Source: Amycolatopsis granulosa
GTDB lineage: Bacteria > Actinomycetota > Actinomycetes > Mycobacteriales > Pseudonocardiaceae
DNA: 64,000 bases
Direction: 5' to 3'
Assembly: GCF_011758745.1 (NCBI RefSeq)
Contig: NZ_JAANOV010000001.1
Location: 1,612,001 to 1,676,000 of the forward strand
Part shown: positions 43,201 to 51,918 of the stretch, one piece after another
Position numbering within the stretch: position 1 is the first letter of the stretch
Layout of the letters: every line of letters begins with the position of its first letter
Program-made: the position numbers and the translations under genes
The notes under the pieces: generated by a model
Told to the model about the DNA's origin: nothing
What the model saw: only the letters and a program-made list of their open reading frames with translations
Database searches by the model: none

Positions 43201-43299
43201 GATGCGCCGCGTCCAGAACGGTCGCCCGGTCCGACTCTGCCAACCGGGTGGTTGATCATCGTTCTGGCCTCGGCAAGGGACTGATGAGCCAAACTGTGG

Positions 43300-43852
43300 C
43301 CCATGGTCGACCCCCGAGTCCAGGTAGTGCCCCTCGCACCCGACGACGAAGACGGCTACCAGGAGGTAGTCGATCTCGGTGACCGTTTCAGTGACCGCGG
43401 CTGGAACTCGGGCCGCCGAAGACCCCTGCCAGCGTCCGCACCATTCACCTGCCGCCATTCCTGGCCGGCCTGCTGAGGGACCACCGGGAACGCAACCCCG
43501 ACGCACGGTTCGTGTTCACCGGAGCCAACGGCGGCCTCCACCGCCGGTCCAACTTCCGCCGACGCGTCTGGATGCCCGCCCTGGCCGGCGACGAGAGCCG
43601 CGGGTGGACGCCACTCAATCAGGGAATACACTTCCATGACCTACGTCACACCCACGAGACGTGGTTGATCGAAGACGGTGTCCCGCGCATCCTCCGGCTG
43701 GTGCGCCTGGGACACAAGCGCAAGGACACCGACGACCTGTACTCCCACGTGACTGACGTCATGGTCGAGTCGATGCTGGCCGCCTGCAGCGACGCTGGGA
43801 GCAGGACGGTGGATGGCGCTGGGACGAAAACCCAGCTCAGGAGCAGGCTGCG
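43300..43852 (+). pseudogene. Tyrosine recombinase (integrase) C-terminal remnant
   Basis: A second, different integrase survives. From about 43395 the frame reads LELGPPKTPASVRTIHLPPFLAGLLRDH, then FVFTGANGGLHRRSNFRRRVW. The catalytic HDLRHTHETWLI, GHKRKDTDDLY and the Tyr in DLYSHVTD follow. Immediately upstream, remains such as DGYQEVVDLGDRFSD lie in another frame, so a frameshift near 43390 and loss of the N-terminal domain have inactivated it. The remaining frame runs on into the 169-bp repeat. Its 3' end faces tRNA-Val, the normal position for an integrase of a tRNA-targeting element. Confidence 0.85.
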
Positions 43853-44018
43853 GCGTGACCTCTTCGGATTCGCGAAGGTGGTCGGGACGCCGTGCCCCCC
43901 ATCTGCTCCCCGCAAATGCCGACGGCCTGCCGGCGAAGATCGTCGACAGGCCGTCTGAACAGCGAAAACAACCGGTGGGCGATACTGGGATCGAACCAGT
44001 GACCTCTTCGGTGTGAAC
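43850..44018. repeat. Right copy of 169-bp direct repeat (att site within tRNA-Val)
   Basis: This copy pairs with 36478-36646. Bases 43976-44018 are the 3' part of the intact tRNA-Val gene and 43850-43975 lie between it and the integrase remnant. The two copies bound an island of about 7.4 kb. Confidence 0.9.
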
Positions 44019-44047
44019 GAAGCGCTCTCCCCCTGAGCTAATCGCCC
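43976..44047 (-). tRNA. tRNA-Val (anticodon CAC)
   Basis: On the minus strand the 72-nt gene folds as a complete cloverleaf. The acceptor is GGGCGAT/ATCGCCC with discriminator A. The D-arm is GCTC..GAGC. The anticodon stem is CTTCG/CGAAG with loop TTCACAC (CAC, reading GTG valine). The T-arm is ACTGG-TTCGATC-CCAGT. No CCA is encoded (the next bases are CCG). The gene is intact despite serving as the integration target of the adjoining island. Confidence 0.96.
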
Positions 44048-44091
44048 GGTGTAGCCGCAATCGTACCGGATGCTCGCCGGGCGAGGTGCAG

Positions 44092-45144
44092 CTACCCCAG
44101 CCGCCGGTGCACGCGGTCGTGCGCGGCCTTCGCCTCCATCGCGAGCCGGGCCACGATCTCGGCCGCCGGGCCGGCTGTGGTGACCGAGTAGGTCTGCCCG
44201 CCCCACAGGTTCACGCCCTCCGGGTCGCCAGCCCGGTGCGCGGCCGCCCGCACCGGTTTCGTCAGGTGGTGCACCTCCGGGTAGGCCGACGGCGCATACG
44301 GCGAATGCTCGGTGAGGAACCGGTTGACCAGGCCCCGCGCGGGGCGGCCGCTGAAGGCGCGGGTGATCGCCGTGACGCGCCCGCCCTCAGCCAGGGCGCG
44401 GCGGTGCGCGGGCTGCGTGCCGGCTTCGTCGGCGCGCAGGAAGGCGGTGCCCAGCTGTGCCGCGTCGGCCCCGGCGGCCAGCACCGCGGCCACATCCGCC
44501 CCGTGCACGATCCCGCCTGCCGCGATCAGCGGCAGGTCCACCGCGGAACCGACGAGCCGCAGCAGCGCCAGCAGGCCGTAGACCTCTCCCCCGGCCGGGT
44601 TCGCCGGGTCGTCCGCGAACAGACCCCGGTGCGCGCCCGCCTCGAAACCCTGCACGCACAGCGCGTCGGCGCCGATCTCGGCCGCTCGCACGGCCTCCTC
44701 CGGGGTGGTCACGGTCGCGATCACCCGTGACCCGGCCTCGTGCAGGCGCTGGACGTCCGCTGTGGACGGCAGCCCGAAGGTGAACGACACGAACGGGATG
44801 TCCAGCCCCGCCACCAGATCGACCTTCGCCGGGTAGTCGTCGTCCTCCCAGCGCGGTTCACCCGGCTCGGACTCGTAGTGCCGGGCCTCCTCCTCGATCC
44901 GCCGCACGTAGGGCGCGAGATCCGCCTCGGATTCCCGCCCGGGCACGAACAGGTTGACCCCGAACGGCCGGCCGGTCAGCTCCCGGGTCTTCGCGATCCG
45001 GTCACCGAGCGCCTCCGCGCTCAAGTACCCGGCGGCGAGGAAGCCGGACCCGCCGGCGTCGGCCACCGCGGCGACGAGTTCGGGCGTGGTGGGACCTCCG
45101 GCCATAGGCGCTACGAGGACGGGGACGCGCAGCTCTTCGAACAT
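44092..45144 (-). CDS. Nitronate monooxygenase-family FMN enzyme
   Basis: This 350-residue TIM-barrel flavoprotein matches the 2-nitropropane dioxygenase/nitronate monooxygenase family, which detoxifies alkyl nitronates. VAPMAGGPTTPELVAAVADAGGSGFLAAGY starts the barrel, CVQGFEAGAHRG sits mid-barrel, and LIAAGGIVHGADVAAVLAAGADAAQLGTAFL contributes the phosphate-binding site for FMN. The length is normal. It is the first chromosomal gene right of the tRNA and diverges from the PPOX gene at 45202. Confidence 0.9.
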   Translation of the reverse strand: MFEELRVPVLVAPMAGGPTTPELVAAVADAGGSGFLAAGYLSAEALGDRIAKTRELTGRPFGVNLFVPGRESEADLAPYVRRIEEEARHYESEPGEPRWEDDDYPAKVDLVAGLDIPFVSFTFGLPSTADVQRLHEAGSRVIATVTTPEEAVRAAEIGADALCVQGFEAGAHRGLFADDPANPAGGEVYGLLALLRLVGSAVDLPLIAAGGIVHGADVAAVLAAGADAAQLGTAFLRADEAGTQPAHRRALAEGGRVTAITRAFSGRPARGLVNRFLTEHSPYAPSAYPEVHHLTKPVRAAAHRAGDPEGVNLWGGQTYSVTTAGPAAEIVARLAMEAKAAHDRVHRRLG

Positions 45145-45201
45145 GACCCCACTCTAGGTTTTCCGGCGGCACGTGACCTGGAGGGCGGCTAGGTTGACCT
45201 C

Positions 45202-45645
45202 ATGACGAACCTCGACGCCGCCCGCTCGCTCGCCGCCCAGGAGACCGGCCTGGCCACGGTGGCGGTCGCACGCCCGGACGGCACGGTGCACGCCTCGGTG
45301 GTCAACGCCGGCTTCCTCGACGATCCGGTGTCCGGGCGTCCCGCCGTCGCCTTCGTGACCCCGGGCGGGACGAAGAAGCTGGAGCTGCTGCGTGCTCGCG
45401 GCACCGCGACGGTGCTGTTCCGGCGCGGCTGGAGCTGGGCGGCGGTGCAGGGCCCGGCCCGGCTCCTCGGCCCGGACGATGCGGACCCGGACTTCGATCC
45501 GGCCGGGCTGCCGAAGCTGCTGCGCGACATCTTCACCGCGGCCGGCGGCACCCACGACGACTGGGACACCTACGACCGCGTCATGGCGCGGGAACGGCGG
45601 TGCGCGGTGCTCGTCGAGGCGAAGCGGATCACCGGCAGCGCCTGA
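45202..45645 (+). CDS. PPOX-class flavin/F420-binding protein (second copy)
   Basis: This 147-residue split-barrel protein is closely related to the 9870-10346 product. VAVARPDGTVHASVVNAGFLDDPVSGRPAVAFVTPGGTKKLELL, RRGWSWAAVQGPARLLGPDD and the C-terminal DTYDRVMARERRCAVL align block by block. It is probably an F420- or FMN-dependent reductase. It stands alone between nitronate monooxygenase (divergent, 57 bp) and lepA (convergent, 6 bp). Confidence 0.85.
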   Translation: MTNLDAARSLAAQETGLATVAVARPDGTVHASVVNAGFLDDPVSGRPAVAFVTPGGTKKLELLRARGTATVLFRRGWSWAAVQGPARLLGPDDADPDFDPAGLPKLLRDIFTAAGGTHDDWDTYDRVMARERRCAVLVEAKRITGSA

Positions 45646-45651
45646 GCGCCG

Positions 45652-47502
45652 CTACTTCTTCTTGCCCTTGTCCCCCGACGGCTCGTCGGTGGACAACGCG
45701 GCCACGAAGGCTTCCTGCGGAACCTCGACCCGGCCGATGTTCTTCATCCGCTTCTTGCCTTCCTTCTGCTTCTCCAGCAGCTTCCGCTTGCGCGAGATGT
45801 CCCCGCCGTAGCACTTGGACAGCACGTCCTTGCGCATCGCGCGGATCGTTTCGCGGGCGATGATCCGCGAGCCGACGGCCGCCTGGATCGGCACCTCGAA
45901 CTGCTGCCGCGGGATCAGCTCACGCAGCCGCCCGGCCATTTTGTTGCCGTAGGTGTAGGCCGCGTCCTTGTGCACGATCGCGGAGAAGGCGTCCACCGGC
46001 TCGCCCTGCAGGAGGATGTCGACCTTCACCAGGTCGGAGACCTGCGTGCCGGCCTCCTCGTAGTCCAGCGAGGCGTATCCGCGGGTGCGGGACTTCAGCG
46101 AGTCGAAGAAGTCGAAGATGATCTCCGCGAGCGGGATGTGGTAACGCAGCTCGACGCGCTCCTCGGACAGGTAGTCCATGCCGAGCAGGTTGCCCCGCTT
46201 GCTCTGGCACAGCTCCATGATCGCGCCGATGAACTCCGACGGCGCGATCACCGTGACCTTCGACAGCGGCTCGTGCACCTCGGCGATCTTCACGCCGGTC
46301 GGCCAGTCGGACGGGTTGGTGACGTGCACCTCGGTGCCGTCGTCCTGCACCACCCGGTACTCCACGTTCGGCGCGGTCGCGATCAGGTCCAGACCGAACT
46401 CGCGCTCGAGCCGGTCGCGGGTGATCTCCAGGTGCAGCAGGCCGAGGAAGCCGCAGCGGAACCCGAAGCCGAGCGCGACCGACGTCTCCGGCTCGAAAGT
46501 CAGGGCGGCGTCGTTGAGCTGAAGCTTCTCCAGTGCCTCGCGCAGCTCCGGGTAGTCCGAGCCGTCGACCGGGTAGAGACCGGAGAAGACCATCGGCTTC
46601 GGGTCGCGGTAACCGGCCAGCGGCTCGGTGGCGCCCTTGCGCTCGGAGGTGACGGTGTCCCCGACCCTGGACTGGCGGACGTCCTTCACACCGGTGATCA
46701 GGTAGCCCACCTCGCCCACGCCGAGGCCGGCGCTCGGCTTGGGCTCGGGCGAGATGATGCCGACCTCGAGCAGCTCGTGCGTCGCGCCGGTGGACATCAT
46801 CCGGATCCGCTCGCGCGGGGTGATCCGGCCGTCCACGACGCGGATGTAGGTGACGACGCCGCGGTAGGTGTCGTAGACCGAGTCGAAGATCATCGCGCGG
46901 GCCGGTGCGTCCGCGGCACCCACCGGCGGCGGCACCTGCCGGACGACCTCGTCGAGCAGCTCGGTCACGCCGGCGCCCGTCTTCGCGGAGACGCGCAGCA
47001 CCTCCGACGGGTCGCAGCCGATGATGTGCGCCAGCTCGGCGGCGTACTTGTCGGGGTCGGCCGCGGGCAGGTCGATCTTGTTCAGGACCGGGATGATGTG
47101 CAGGTCCTTCTCGAGCGCCAGGTACAGGTTGGCCAGGGTCTGGGCCTCGATGCCCTGGGCCGCGTCGACCAGCAGGATCGCGCCCTCGCACGCCTCCAGG
47201 GCCCGGGAGACCTCGTAGGTGAAGTCCACGTGGCCGGGCGTGTCGATGAGGTGCAGGACGTGGTCGCGGCCGTCGAGGCGCCACGGCAGCCGCACGTTCT
47301 GGGCCTTGATCGTGATGCCGCGCTCGCGCTCGATGTCCATCCGGTCGAGGTACTGCGCGCGCATGGCCCGCTCCTCGACCACGCCGGTGAGCTGCAGCAT
47401 CCGGTCGGCCAGGGTCGACTTGCCGTGGTCGATGTGCGCGATGATGCAGAAGTTCCGGATCTGCTCCGGCGGCGTGAAGGTCTGGTCGGCGAACGTGCTC
47501 AC
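45652..47502 (-). CDS. lepA: Elongation factor 4 (LepA)
   Basis: This 616-residue ribosomal GTPase back-translocates or remodels stalled ribosomes. The G motifs are complete: [14 protein letters not shown] (G1), DTPGHVDF (G3) and NKIDLPAA (G4). The C-terminal LepA-specific domain is present, with [45 protein letters not shown] basic/acidic actinobacterial tail ends at GDKGKKK. It starts at GTG 47502. It leads the block whose gene order matches the region of the M. tuberculosis chromosome around lepA-rpsT-holA. Confidence 0.97.
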   Translation of the reverse strand: MSTFADQTFTPPEQIRNFCIIAHIDHGKSTLADRMLQLTGVVEERAMRAQYLDRMDIERERGITIKAQNVRLPWRLDGRDHVLHLIDTPGHVDFTYEVSRALEACEGAILLVDAAQGIEAQTLANLYLALEKDLHIIPVLNKIDLPAADPDKYAAELAHIIGCDPSEVLRVSAKTGAGVTELLDEVVRQVPPPVGAADAPARAMIFDSVYDTYRGVVTYIRVVDGRITPRERIRMMSTGATHELLEVGIISPEPKPSAGLGVGEVGYLITGVKDVRQSRVGDTVTSERKGATEPLAGYRDPKPMVFSGLYPVDGSDYPELREALEKLQLNDAALTFEPETSVALGFGFRCGFLGLLHLEITRDRLEREFGLDLIATAPNVEYRVVQDDGTEVHVTNPSDWPTGVKIAEVHEPLSKVTVIAPSEFIGAIMELCQSKRGNLLGMDYLSEERVELRYHIPLAEIIFDFFDSLKSRTRGYASLDYEEAGTQVSDLVKVDILLQGEPVDAFSAIVHKDAAYTYGNKMAGRLRELIPRQQFEVPIQAAVGSRIIARETIRAMRKDVLSKCYGGDISRKRKLLEKQKEGKKRMKNIGRVEVPQEAFVAALSTDEPSGDKGKKK

Positions 47503-47604
47503 TCGGGTCCTCGGCTCGTCGTGGGGTACGCCTCCATGTTCCCATGCCCGATTTCCGGGTCATCCCCGATGCCGGTGAGCGGTGCCGAGTGCTGACCTGG
47601 AGGT

Positions 47605-48204
47605 ATGAGCACAACGATCGAAGAGATCCGCGACCGGGCCTTCGGCCACCCGCGGGGGCTGCTGGGCCGCCTGGGCGGGATGGTGATGGCGTACGGCAAC
47701 GGCGCGACGGAACGCCACGTGGTGGATGTGGCCAGGCTCACGGCGGCGGAGACGGTGCTGGTGGTGGGGCCGGGACCGGGGGTCGGGCTGCAGCTGGCCG
47801 GTCAGCGTGCCCGCGTCGCGATCGGGGTGGACCCGTCGCCGGAGATGCGAGCGCTCGCCGAGGCCCGATGCGCGGCGGAGGTGTCCGCGGGGCGCGTGCG
47901 GCTGGCGGCCGGGTCGGCCGGGCGGACCGGCCTGGACCCGGCCGCCGTGGACGTCGTGCTGAGCGTGAACAACGTCGAGTTGTGGCCCGACCGCGCCGAC
48001 GGGTTCGCCGAGCTGCTGCGGGTGCTGCGCCCCGGTGGCCGGCTGGTGCTCTCCGCGCACGAGAAGTGGCTGCCCGTGCCGCGGCACGCGCTCGCGGCGG
48101 AACTCACCGAGGCGGGCTTCACGGACCTGCAGACCTGGGTGTGGCAGCCCCCCGGCCTCACCGCGCCACTGGCAGCGCAGTTCCGCGCCCGCCGCCCGGA
48201 GTAG
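47605..48204 (+). CDS. SAM-dependent methyltransferase
   Basis: This 199-residue class I methyltransferase has motif I TVLVVGPGPGVGLQLA near residues 51-66, followed by GVDPSPEM and the post-motif LRVLRPGGRLVLSAHEKW. It lacks additional domains and is at the short end of the family, so a small-molecule substrate is likely. It diverges from lepA with 102 bp between starts. Confidence 0.87.
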   Translation: MSTTIEEIRDRAFGHPRGLLGRLGGMVMAYGNGATERHVVDVARLTAAETVLVVGPGPGVGLQLAGQRARVAIGVDPSPEMRALAEARCAAEVSAGRVRLAAGSAGRTGLDPAAVDVVLSVNNVELWPDRADGFAELLRVLRPGGRLVLSAHEKWLPVPRHALAAELTEAGFTDLQTWVWQPPGLTAPLAAQFRARRPE

Positions 48205-48443
48205 CGCCAACGCCCCCGCCCCGGCCTGACAACCACTTCCACACCGCACACGTCCTGCGACCTCGGATCCCGCGGTCACCGCCGCACATGCGACGCTCCG
48301 CGGCACGAGCCCGCGCCGCTCGTCCCCCAGCCGGCGGCCCGAGCCCCACGCCCCGCACGGAGGGACATCCACCCCCGCCGAGAACGAGGTTCCGGCCTCC
48401 GTGCCCATGTCCTCAGCGCCGCTTGCGCGGTGGGCGGCGAGGG
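48205..48443. other. Intergenic spacer between convergent genes
   Basis: About 240 bp of very GC-rich sequence with no plausible gene or clear perfect hairpin. Confidence 0.4.
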
Positions 48444-48824
48444 TCACTGCGGGCGGATGTCCGTCCGCAGTGGATGATCCGGCGGGATCTCCACCAGCAC
48501 GATCGTCGTCCCGTCCGGGTCGGAGATGTGAGCCTCGTCCAGGCCCCACGGCTCGCGGCGAGCCTCGCGGTCGGGCCGCACGCCCCGCTCGGCCAGCTCG
48601 GCCAGCGTGGCCTGGAGGTCGCGAACCTGGAACCACAGCTCGACGTCGGGACTGGTGCCCTTCTCGCCGCGGCCGACGACCTCCAGGTACCCCTGACCGG
48701 TGAAGAAGACGGTGCCTCCGGGGAACGTGCGGTAGATCGCCAGGCCGAGCACATCGCGATAGAACGCCGTGGTCTTCTCCGGGTCGCGGGGGTGGATCAG
48801 CACCCGGCTGCTCAGCACGTCCAT
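48444..48824 (-). CDS. Glyoxalase/VOC-family protein
   Basis: This 126-residue single-domain VOC protein carries the paired beta-alpha-beta modules. SSRVLIHPRDPEKTTAFYRDVLGL begins the first module. ELWFQVRDLQATLAELAERGV and HISDPDGTTIVLVEIP form the second. The metal-ligand positions (His11, Glu or His in the second module) are partly conserved, so it may be a metal-dependent lyase/dioxygenase or a resistance/binding protein. AGGAGAC precedes its ATG. It follows the EamA carrier by 22 bp and may share its transcript. Confidence 0.88.
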   Translation of the reverse strand: MDVLSSRVLIHPRDPEKTTAFYRDVLGLAIYRTFPGGTVFFTGQGYLEVVGRGEKGTSPDVELWFQVRDLQATLAELAERGVRPDREARREPWGLDEAHISDPDGTTIVLVEIPPDHPLRTDIRPQ

Positions 48825-48846
48825 GTCTCCTGCCTACCCCAGCCGC

Positions 48847-49710
48847 TCAGGACGCCGCAATCGCGGCGATCCCGGCCAGGACGACCACGGAGCCGATCAG
48901 CCGGCGCGCCGGGTGCGGCTCGCGCAGCACGAGCCAGCCGGCCAGGCCGCCCAGGACGATGCTGACCTCCCGGGCCGGCGCGACCAGGCTGACCGGGGCC
49001 AGGCGCATGGCGTAGAGCACGAGCACGTAGGCGACCGGCGACAGCACCCCGACGAGCACGACCTCCCGCCGGTGCGCCCGCCACAGCACGCCGGTCTCGC
49101 CGCGGGAACGCAGGGCGGTGGGTGCGAGCAGCACGCTCTGCAGCACCGCGCCGGACGCGAAGTAGATCAGTGGCGGGACGGCGAGGGCGGTGACGGCGTG
49201 GTCGTCCCAGAGCGTGTAGGCGGCGATGGTGACGCCGGTGAGCAGCCCGTAGAGGACGCCGGCACGCCGGGCCCGCGCATCCGCCGCCGAACGTGACCCC
49301 AGCCCGATCACCAGCACCCCGGCCACGACCAGGAACGCCCCGGCGAGCCCGAGCCACCCCGGCCGCTCCCCGAGCAGGATGACGGCGGCGAGCACCGACA
49401 GCAGCGGCCCGCTCCCCCGGGCCAGCGGGTAGACGACGGACAGGTCACCGACGCGGTAACCGCGCTGCAGCACCACACCGTAGGCGATGTGGAAGATCGC
49501 GGTGAGCAGCGCAGCCGGCAACCATGTCCACTGTGGACGTGTGCCTCCCACCACGAGCGCGAGGACGGCGAGCGGGGCGCACACGACCGCGGAGACCGTG
49601 TAGTAGAGGAAGACGAACGGGGCGCCGGCGTCGACCCGCTTGGCCGCGAGGTTCCACCCGGCGTGCACGACGGCGGCGGTGAGGACGAACCCCAGCGCGG
49701 TGCCGTTCAC
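48847..49710 (-). CDS. EamA-like drug/metabolite transporter
   Basis: This 287-residue membrane protein has about ten spans in two EamA repeats: FVLTAAVVHAGWNLAAKRVDAG... in the first half and GVLYGLLTGVTIAAYTLWDDHAV in the second. VYPLARGSGPLLSVLAAVILLGERPG is the typical repeat end. DMT carriers export metabolites or amino acids. The start is GTG 49710, with AGGAGG three bases upstream; the longer open frame upstream is antisense to rpsT. Confidence 0.87.
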   Translation of the reverse strand: MNGTALGFVLTAAVVHAGWNLAAKRVDAGAPFVFLYYTVSAVVCAPLAVLALVVGGTRPQWTWLPAALLTAIFHIAYGVVLQRGYRVGDLSVVYPLARGSGPLLSVLAAVILLGERPGWLGLAGAFLVVAGVLVIGLGSRSAADARARRAGVLYGLLTGVTIAAYTLWDDHAVTALAVPPLIYFASGAVLQSVLLAPTALRSRGETGVLWRAHRREVVLVGVLSPVAYVLVLYAMRLAPVSLVAPAREVSIVLGGLAGWLVLREPHPARRLIGSVVVLAGIAAIAAS

Positions 49711-49863
49711 GTGCCTCCTGTCCGACCGGTGCGAATGCCACCCTAGCGCCCTGCTAACCTTGACGGTCGTTGCCGTGTGGCATTCCGCCAGGGAGGAAAC
49801 CCGCACGCCGGGGCCGGTACAGCGCGGCAGCGAAGCCCACCGACAGATCGAAGGAGCGCCTTC

Positions 49864-50124
49864 ATGGCCAACATCAAGTCCCAGATCAAGCGCATCAAGA
49901 CCAACGAGAAGGCGCGCCAGCGCAACCAGTCGGTCAAGTCCTCGGTGAAGACCGCGATCCGGAAGTTCCGCGAGGCCGCCGAGTCGGGCGACAAGGCCAA
50001 GGCCGTCGAGCTGCAGCAGGTCGCTGCTCGCGCCCTGGACAAGGCCGCCGGCAAGGGCGTCATCCACGCGAACCAGGCCGCGAACAAGAAGTCGGCCATG
50101 GCCAAGCGCGTCAACGAGCTCTGA
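49864..50124 (+). CDS. rpsT: Ribosomal protein S20 (bS20)
   Basis: The 86-residue S20 sequence is complete: [27 protein letters not shown] at the start, [27 protein letters not shown] at the end. It is a basic helical bundle that binds 16S rRNA early in 30S assembly. It starts at ATG 49864, behind AAGGAG. It is divergent from the EamA gene and followed by a strong terminator, as in other actinobacteria. Confidence 0.98.
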   Translation: MANIKSQIKRIKTNEKARQRNQSVKSSVKTAIRKFREAAESGDKAKAVELQQVAARALDKAAGKGVIHANQAANKKSAMAKRVNEL

Positions 50125-50140
50125 GCTTGATCTCCTCGTG

Positions 50141-50174
50141 ACGGGGCGGGCATCCGGCAGGGTGCCCGCCCCGT
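50141..50174 (+). terminator. Terminator of rpsT
   Basis: ACGGGGCGGGCA (50141-50152) pairs exactly with 50163-50174 around a 10-nt loop, 16 bp after the rpsT stop. Confidence 0.82.
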
Positions 50175-50655
50175 TCACGTTTCGCCCGCGCACCGGCGCA
50201 CCGCCCGCCCAGCTCCGGGAGCCCGCCGTGGCCCACGCTCGCCCGGCCGGCGATCCGCCGGCCGGCCCGACTTGCCTGCATCAGCAGCGCCCCGCCCTCC
50301 GGCGCCCGTGCGGGCGGCGCCAAGACCAACCACAGCGACCACCCGGCGCCGGTCCCAGCGGCTCCCCGGGAAGGACGCCGGCAGGCCTCCCTGGACACGA
50401 CACGAGCAGCGCCCACCGGGGCGCACGTCAGCGCCAGCCCCCAGCGCTCGTCGCGAGCGGATCCCGGCAAGGCCCGCCCCTGCTACCTGCCCCAGCACAC
50501 GACACCAGCGGCTCCCGCACGCCCGGCCACAGTGCCCGGCGCAAGCGCCGCCCTCGATGCGCACCGCAGCACCCCCAGCGCACGTCGCGAGCAACCTGCC
50601 CCGCAGGCCGGTCATGGGGTTGATTCCCCAGCGCCCGGCGCCACTGATCGTCTGA
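50175..50655. other. GC-rich spacer without a supported gene
   Basis: This 480-bp gap lies between convergent rpsT and holA. Frames on both strands are Pro/Ala/Arg-rich with no domain. A loose internal duplication is visible: CCCCAGCGC..CGTCGCGAGC occurs near 50441 and again near 50570. Confidence 0.5.
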
Positions 50656-51636
50656 TCAGCGCTTGTCGCGGGCCGAGGCGAGTTCCAGGACGGCCCGTTC
50701 GAGGGCGTACGAGGGGTCCGCGGCCTGGCCCTTGACCTCGGCGTTCACTCGCGCCACCACGGCCATCGCCTCAGCGAGGCCGGCCTGCGTCCAGCCGCGG
50801 GACTGCCCCTGGGCCTTGCGGATCTTCCACGGCGGCATGCCCAGCTCGCCGGCCATCTGGTTCGGGTTGCCGCGGCCTGCCGCGGACACTCGCGCGATGG
50901 TGCGCACCGCGTCGGCGAGGGCGTCGGCGATCAGGACGTGCGCGACGCCGATCTGCAGCGCCCACCGCATCGCCTCCAGGGCCGCGCCACGCTCCCCCGC
51001 GACGGCCTTCTCGGCAACGGCGAAGCCGGTCACGTCCGCCCGGCCCCGGTGGTACCGGCGCACCGCTTCCTCGTCGACCCGGCCCCCGGAGTCCGCCACC
51101 AGCTGCGACGCGGCCGCGGCCAGCTCGCGCAGGTCCGACCCCACGGCATCGATCAGGGCCGCGACACCCGCGGGGTCGATCTTGCCCCCGGCCTGCCGGA
51201 CCTCGTTGCGGACGAACGACTCCCGGTCCGCCGGCCGGGTGATTTTCGGGCACTCGGTGACCTCGGCTCCCGCCTTGCGCAGGGCCGCCGGCAGGGCCTT
51301 GGCGGCCTTGCTGCGGCCGCCGCCGGTGTGGACGACGACGAGGACGACCCCGTCGGCCGGCATTTTCGCGTACGCGAGCACCGCGTCGGCCAGTTCCTGA
51401 CCGATGTCCTGCGCACCGTCGAGCACGATCACCCGGCCTTCGCTGAACAGCGACGGGCTGACCAGCTCGGCCAGGGCGGGTGGCGTCACGTCGGGCGCGC
51501 GGACCTTCGTCAGCTCGGCCGTCGGGTCGTCCCGGCGGGCCTGCTCCAGCACGTTCCGGACGGCTCGCTCGACGAGCAGCTCCTCCTCGCCGAGGACGAG
51601 CTGCAGGGGGGCGGACGTGGTTGCCGACGCGGTCAC
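50656..51636 (-). CDS. holA: DNA polymerase III delta subunit
   Basis: This 326-residue clamp-loader subunit opens the sliding clamp. The N-terminal LQLVLGEEELLVERAVRNVLEQAR, then SPSLFSEGRVIVLDGAQDI, and the C-terminal MRWALQIGVAHVLIADALADAVRTIARV, GMPPWKIRKAQ and YALERAVLELA match actinobacterial HolA. I place the start at GTG 51636 (TASATTSAPLQLV); the frame continues upstream but that part has no HolA similarity and lies opposite the thrC leader. Its position between rpsT and comEC is conserved in mycobacteria. Confidence 0.93.
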   Translation of the reverse strand: MTASATTSAPLQLVLGEEELLVERAVRNVLEQARRDDPTAELTKVRAPDVTPPALAELVSPSLFSEGRVIVLDGAQDIGQELADAVLAYAKMPADGVVLVVVHTGGGRSKAAKALPAALRKAGAEVTECPKITRPADRESFVRNEVRQAGGKIDPAGVAALIDAVGSDLRELAAAASQLVADSGGRVDEEAVRRYHRGRADVTGFAVAEKAVAGERGAALEAMRWALQIGVAHVLIADALADAVRTIARVSAAGRGNPNQMAGELGMPPWKIRKAQGQSRGWTQAGLAEAMAVVARVNAEVKGQAADPSYALERAVLELASARDKR

Positions 51637-51774
51637 GTCCCGAATCCTGCCACGAGCCACCGACAGCTCCGGAGCGTGATGAAACCCGCAGGGGCATGGC
51701 GTGGCCGGAGCGGCGTGCCGTATGTTGTGATCCAGGCATCGCCCGAGGGCGACAGCCACCACAACCGAATACCG

Positions 51775-51903
51775 CTCATCCAGAGGGGCAGAGGGAACGG
51801 CCCGACGAAGCCCCGGCAACCGGCGTCAGCCTGTCATCTCGATTCCGCGAGGTAGCTGGCGATCACGGTGCCAATTCCGGCCCGCGTCAGCGGGACAGAT
51901 GAG
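51775..51903 (+). promoter_or_regulatory. SAM-I-like riboswitch in the thrC leader
   Basis: The leader contains the S-box core CAGAGGGGCAGAGGGAACGGCCC, read here as CAGAGG, GAGGGA and GGCCCGACGAAGCCCCGGCAACC in order. The closing stem P1 is CTCATC (51775-51780) with GATGAG (51898-51903). These blocks are characteristic of SAM-binding riboswitches. The 3' strand of P1 runs directly into the GAGGAAAGGA ribosome site of thrC, so ligand binding could mask initiation. The class is judged from motif order only. Confidence 0.85.
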
Positions 51904-51918
51904 GAAAGGAACCTCGCG

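Noticed and set aside
50138-50623. Coding frames after rpsT
   Set aside because: Pro/Ala/Arg-rich on both strands, no start signal, and located between convergent genes with terminators.
51775-51903. SAM-IV or other SAM riboswitch class for the thrC leader
   Set aside because: The order CAGAGG, GAGGGA, GGCCC, GCAACC with a terminal P1 fits SAM-I better, though only a covariance search can settle it.
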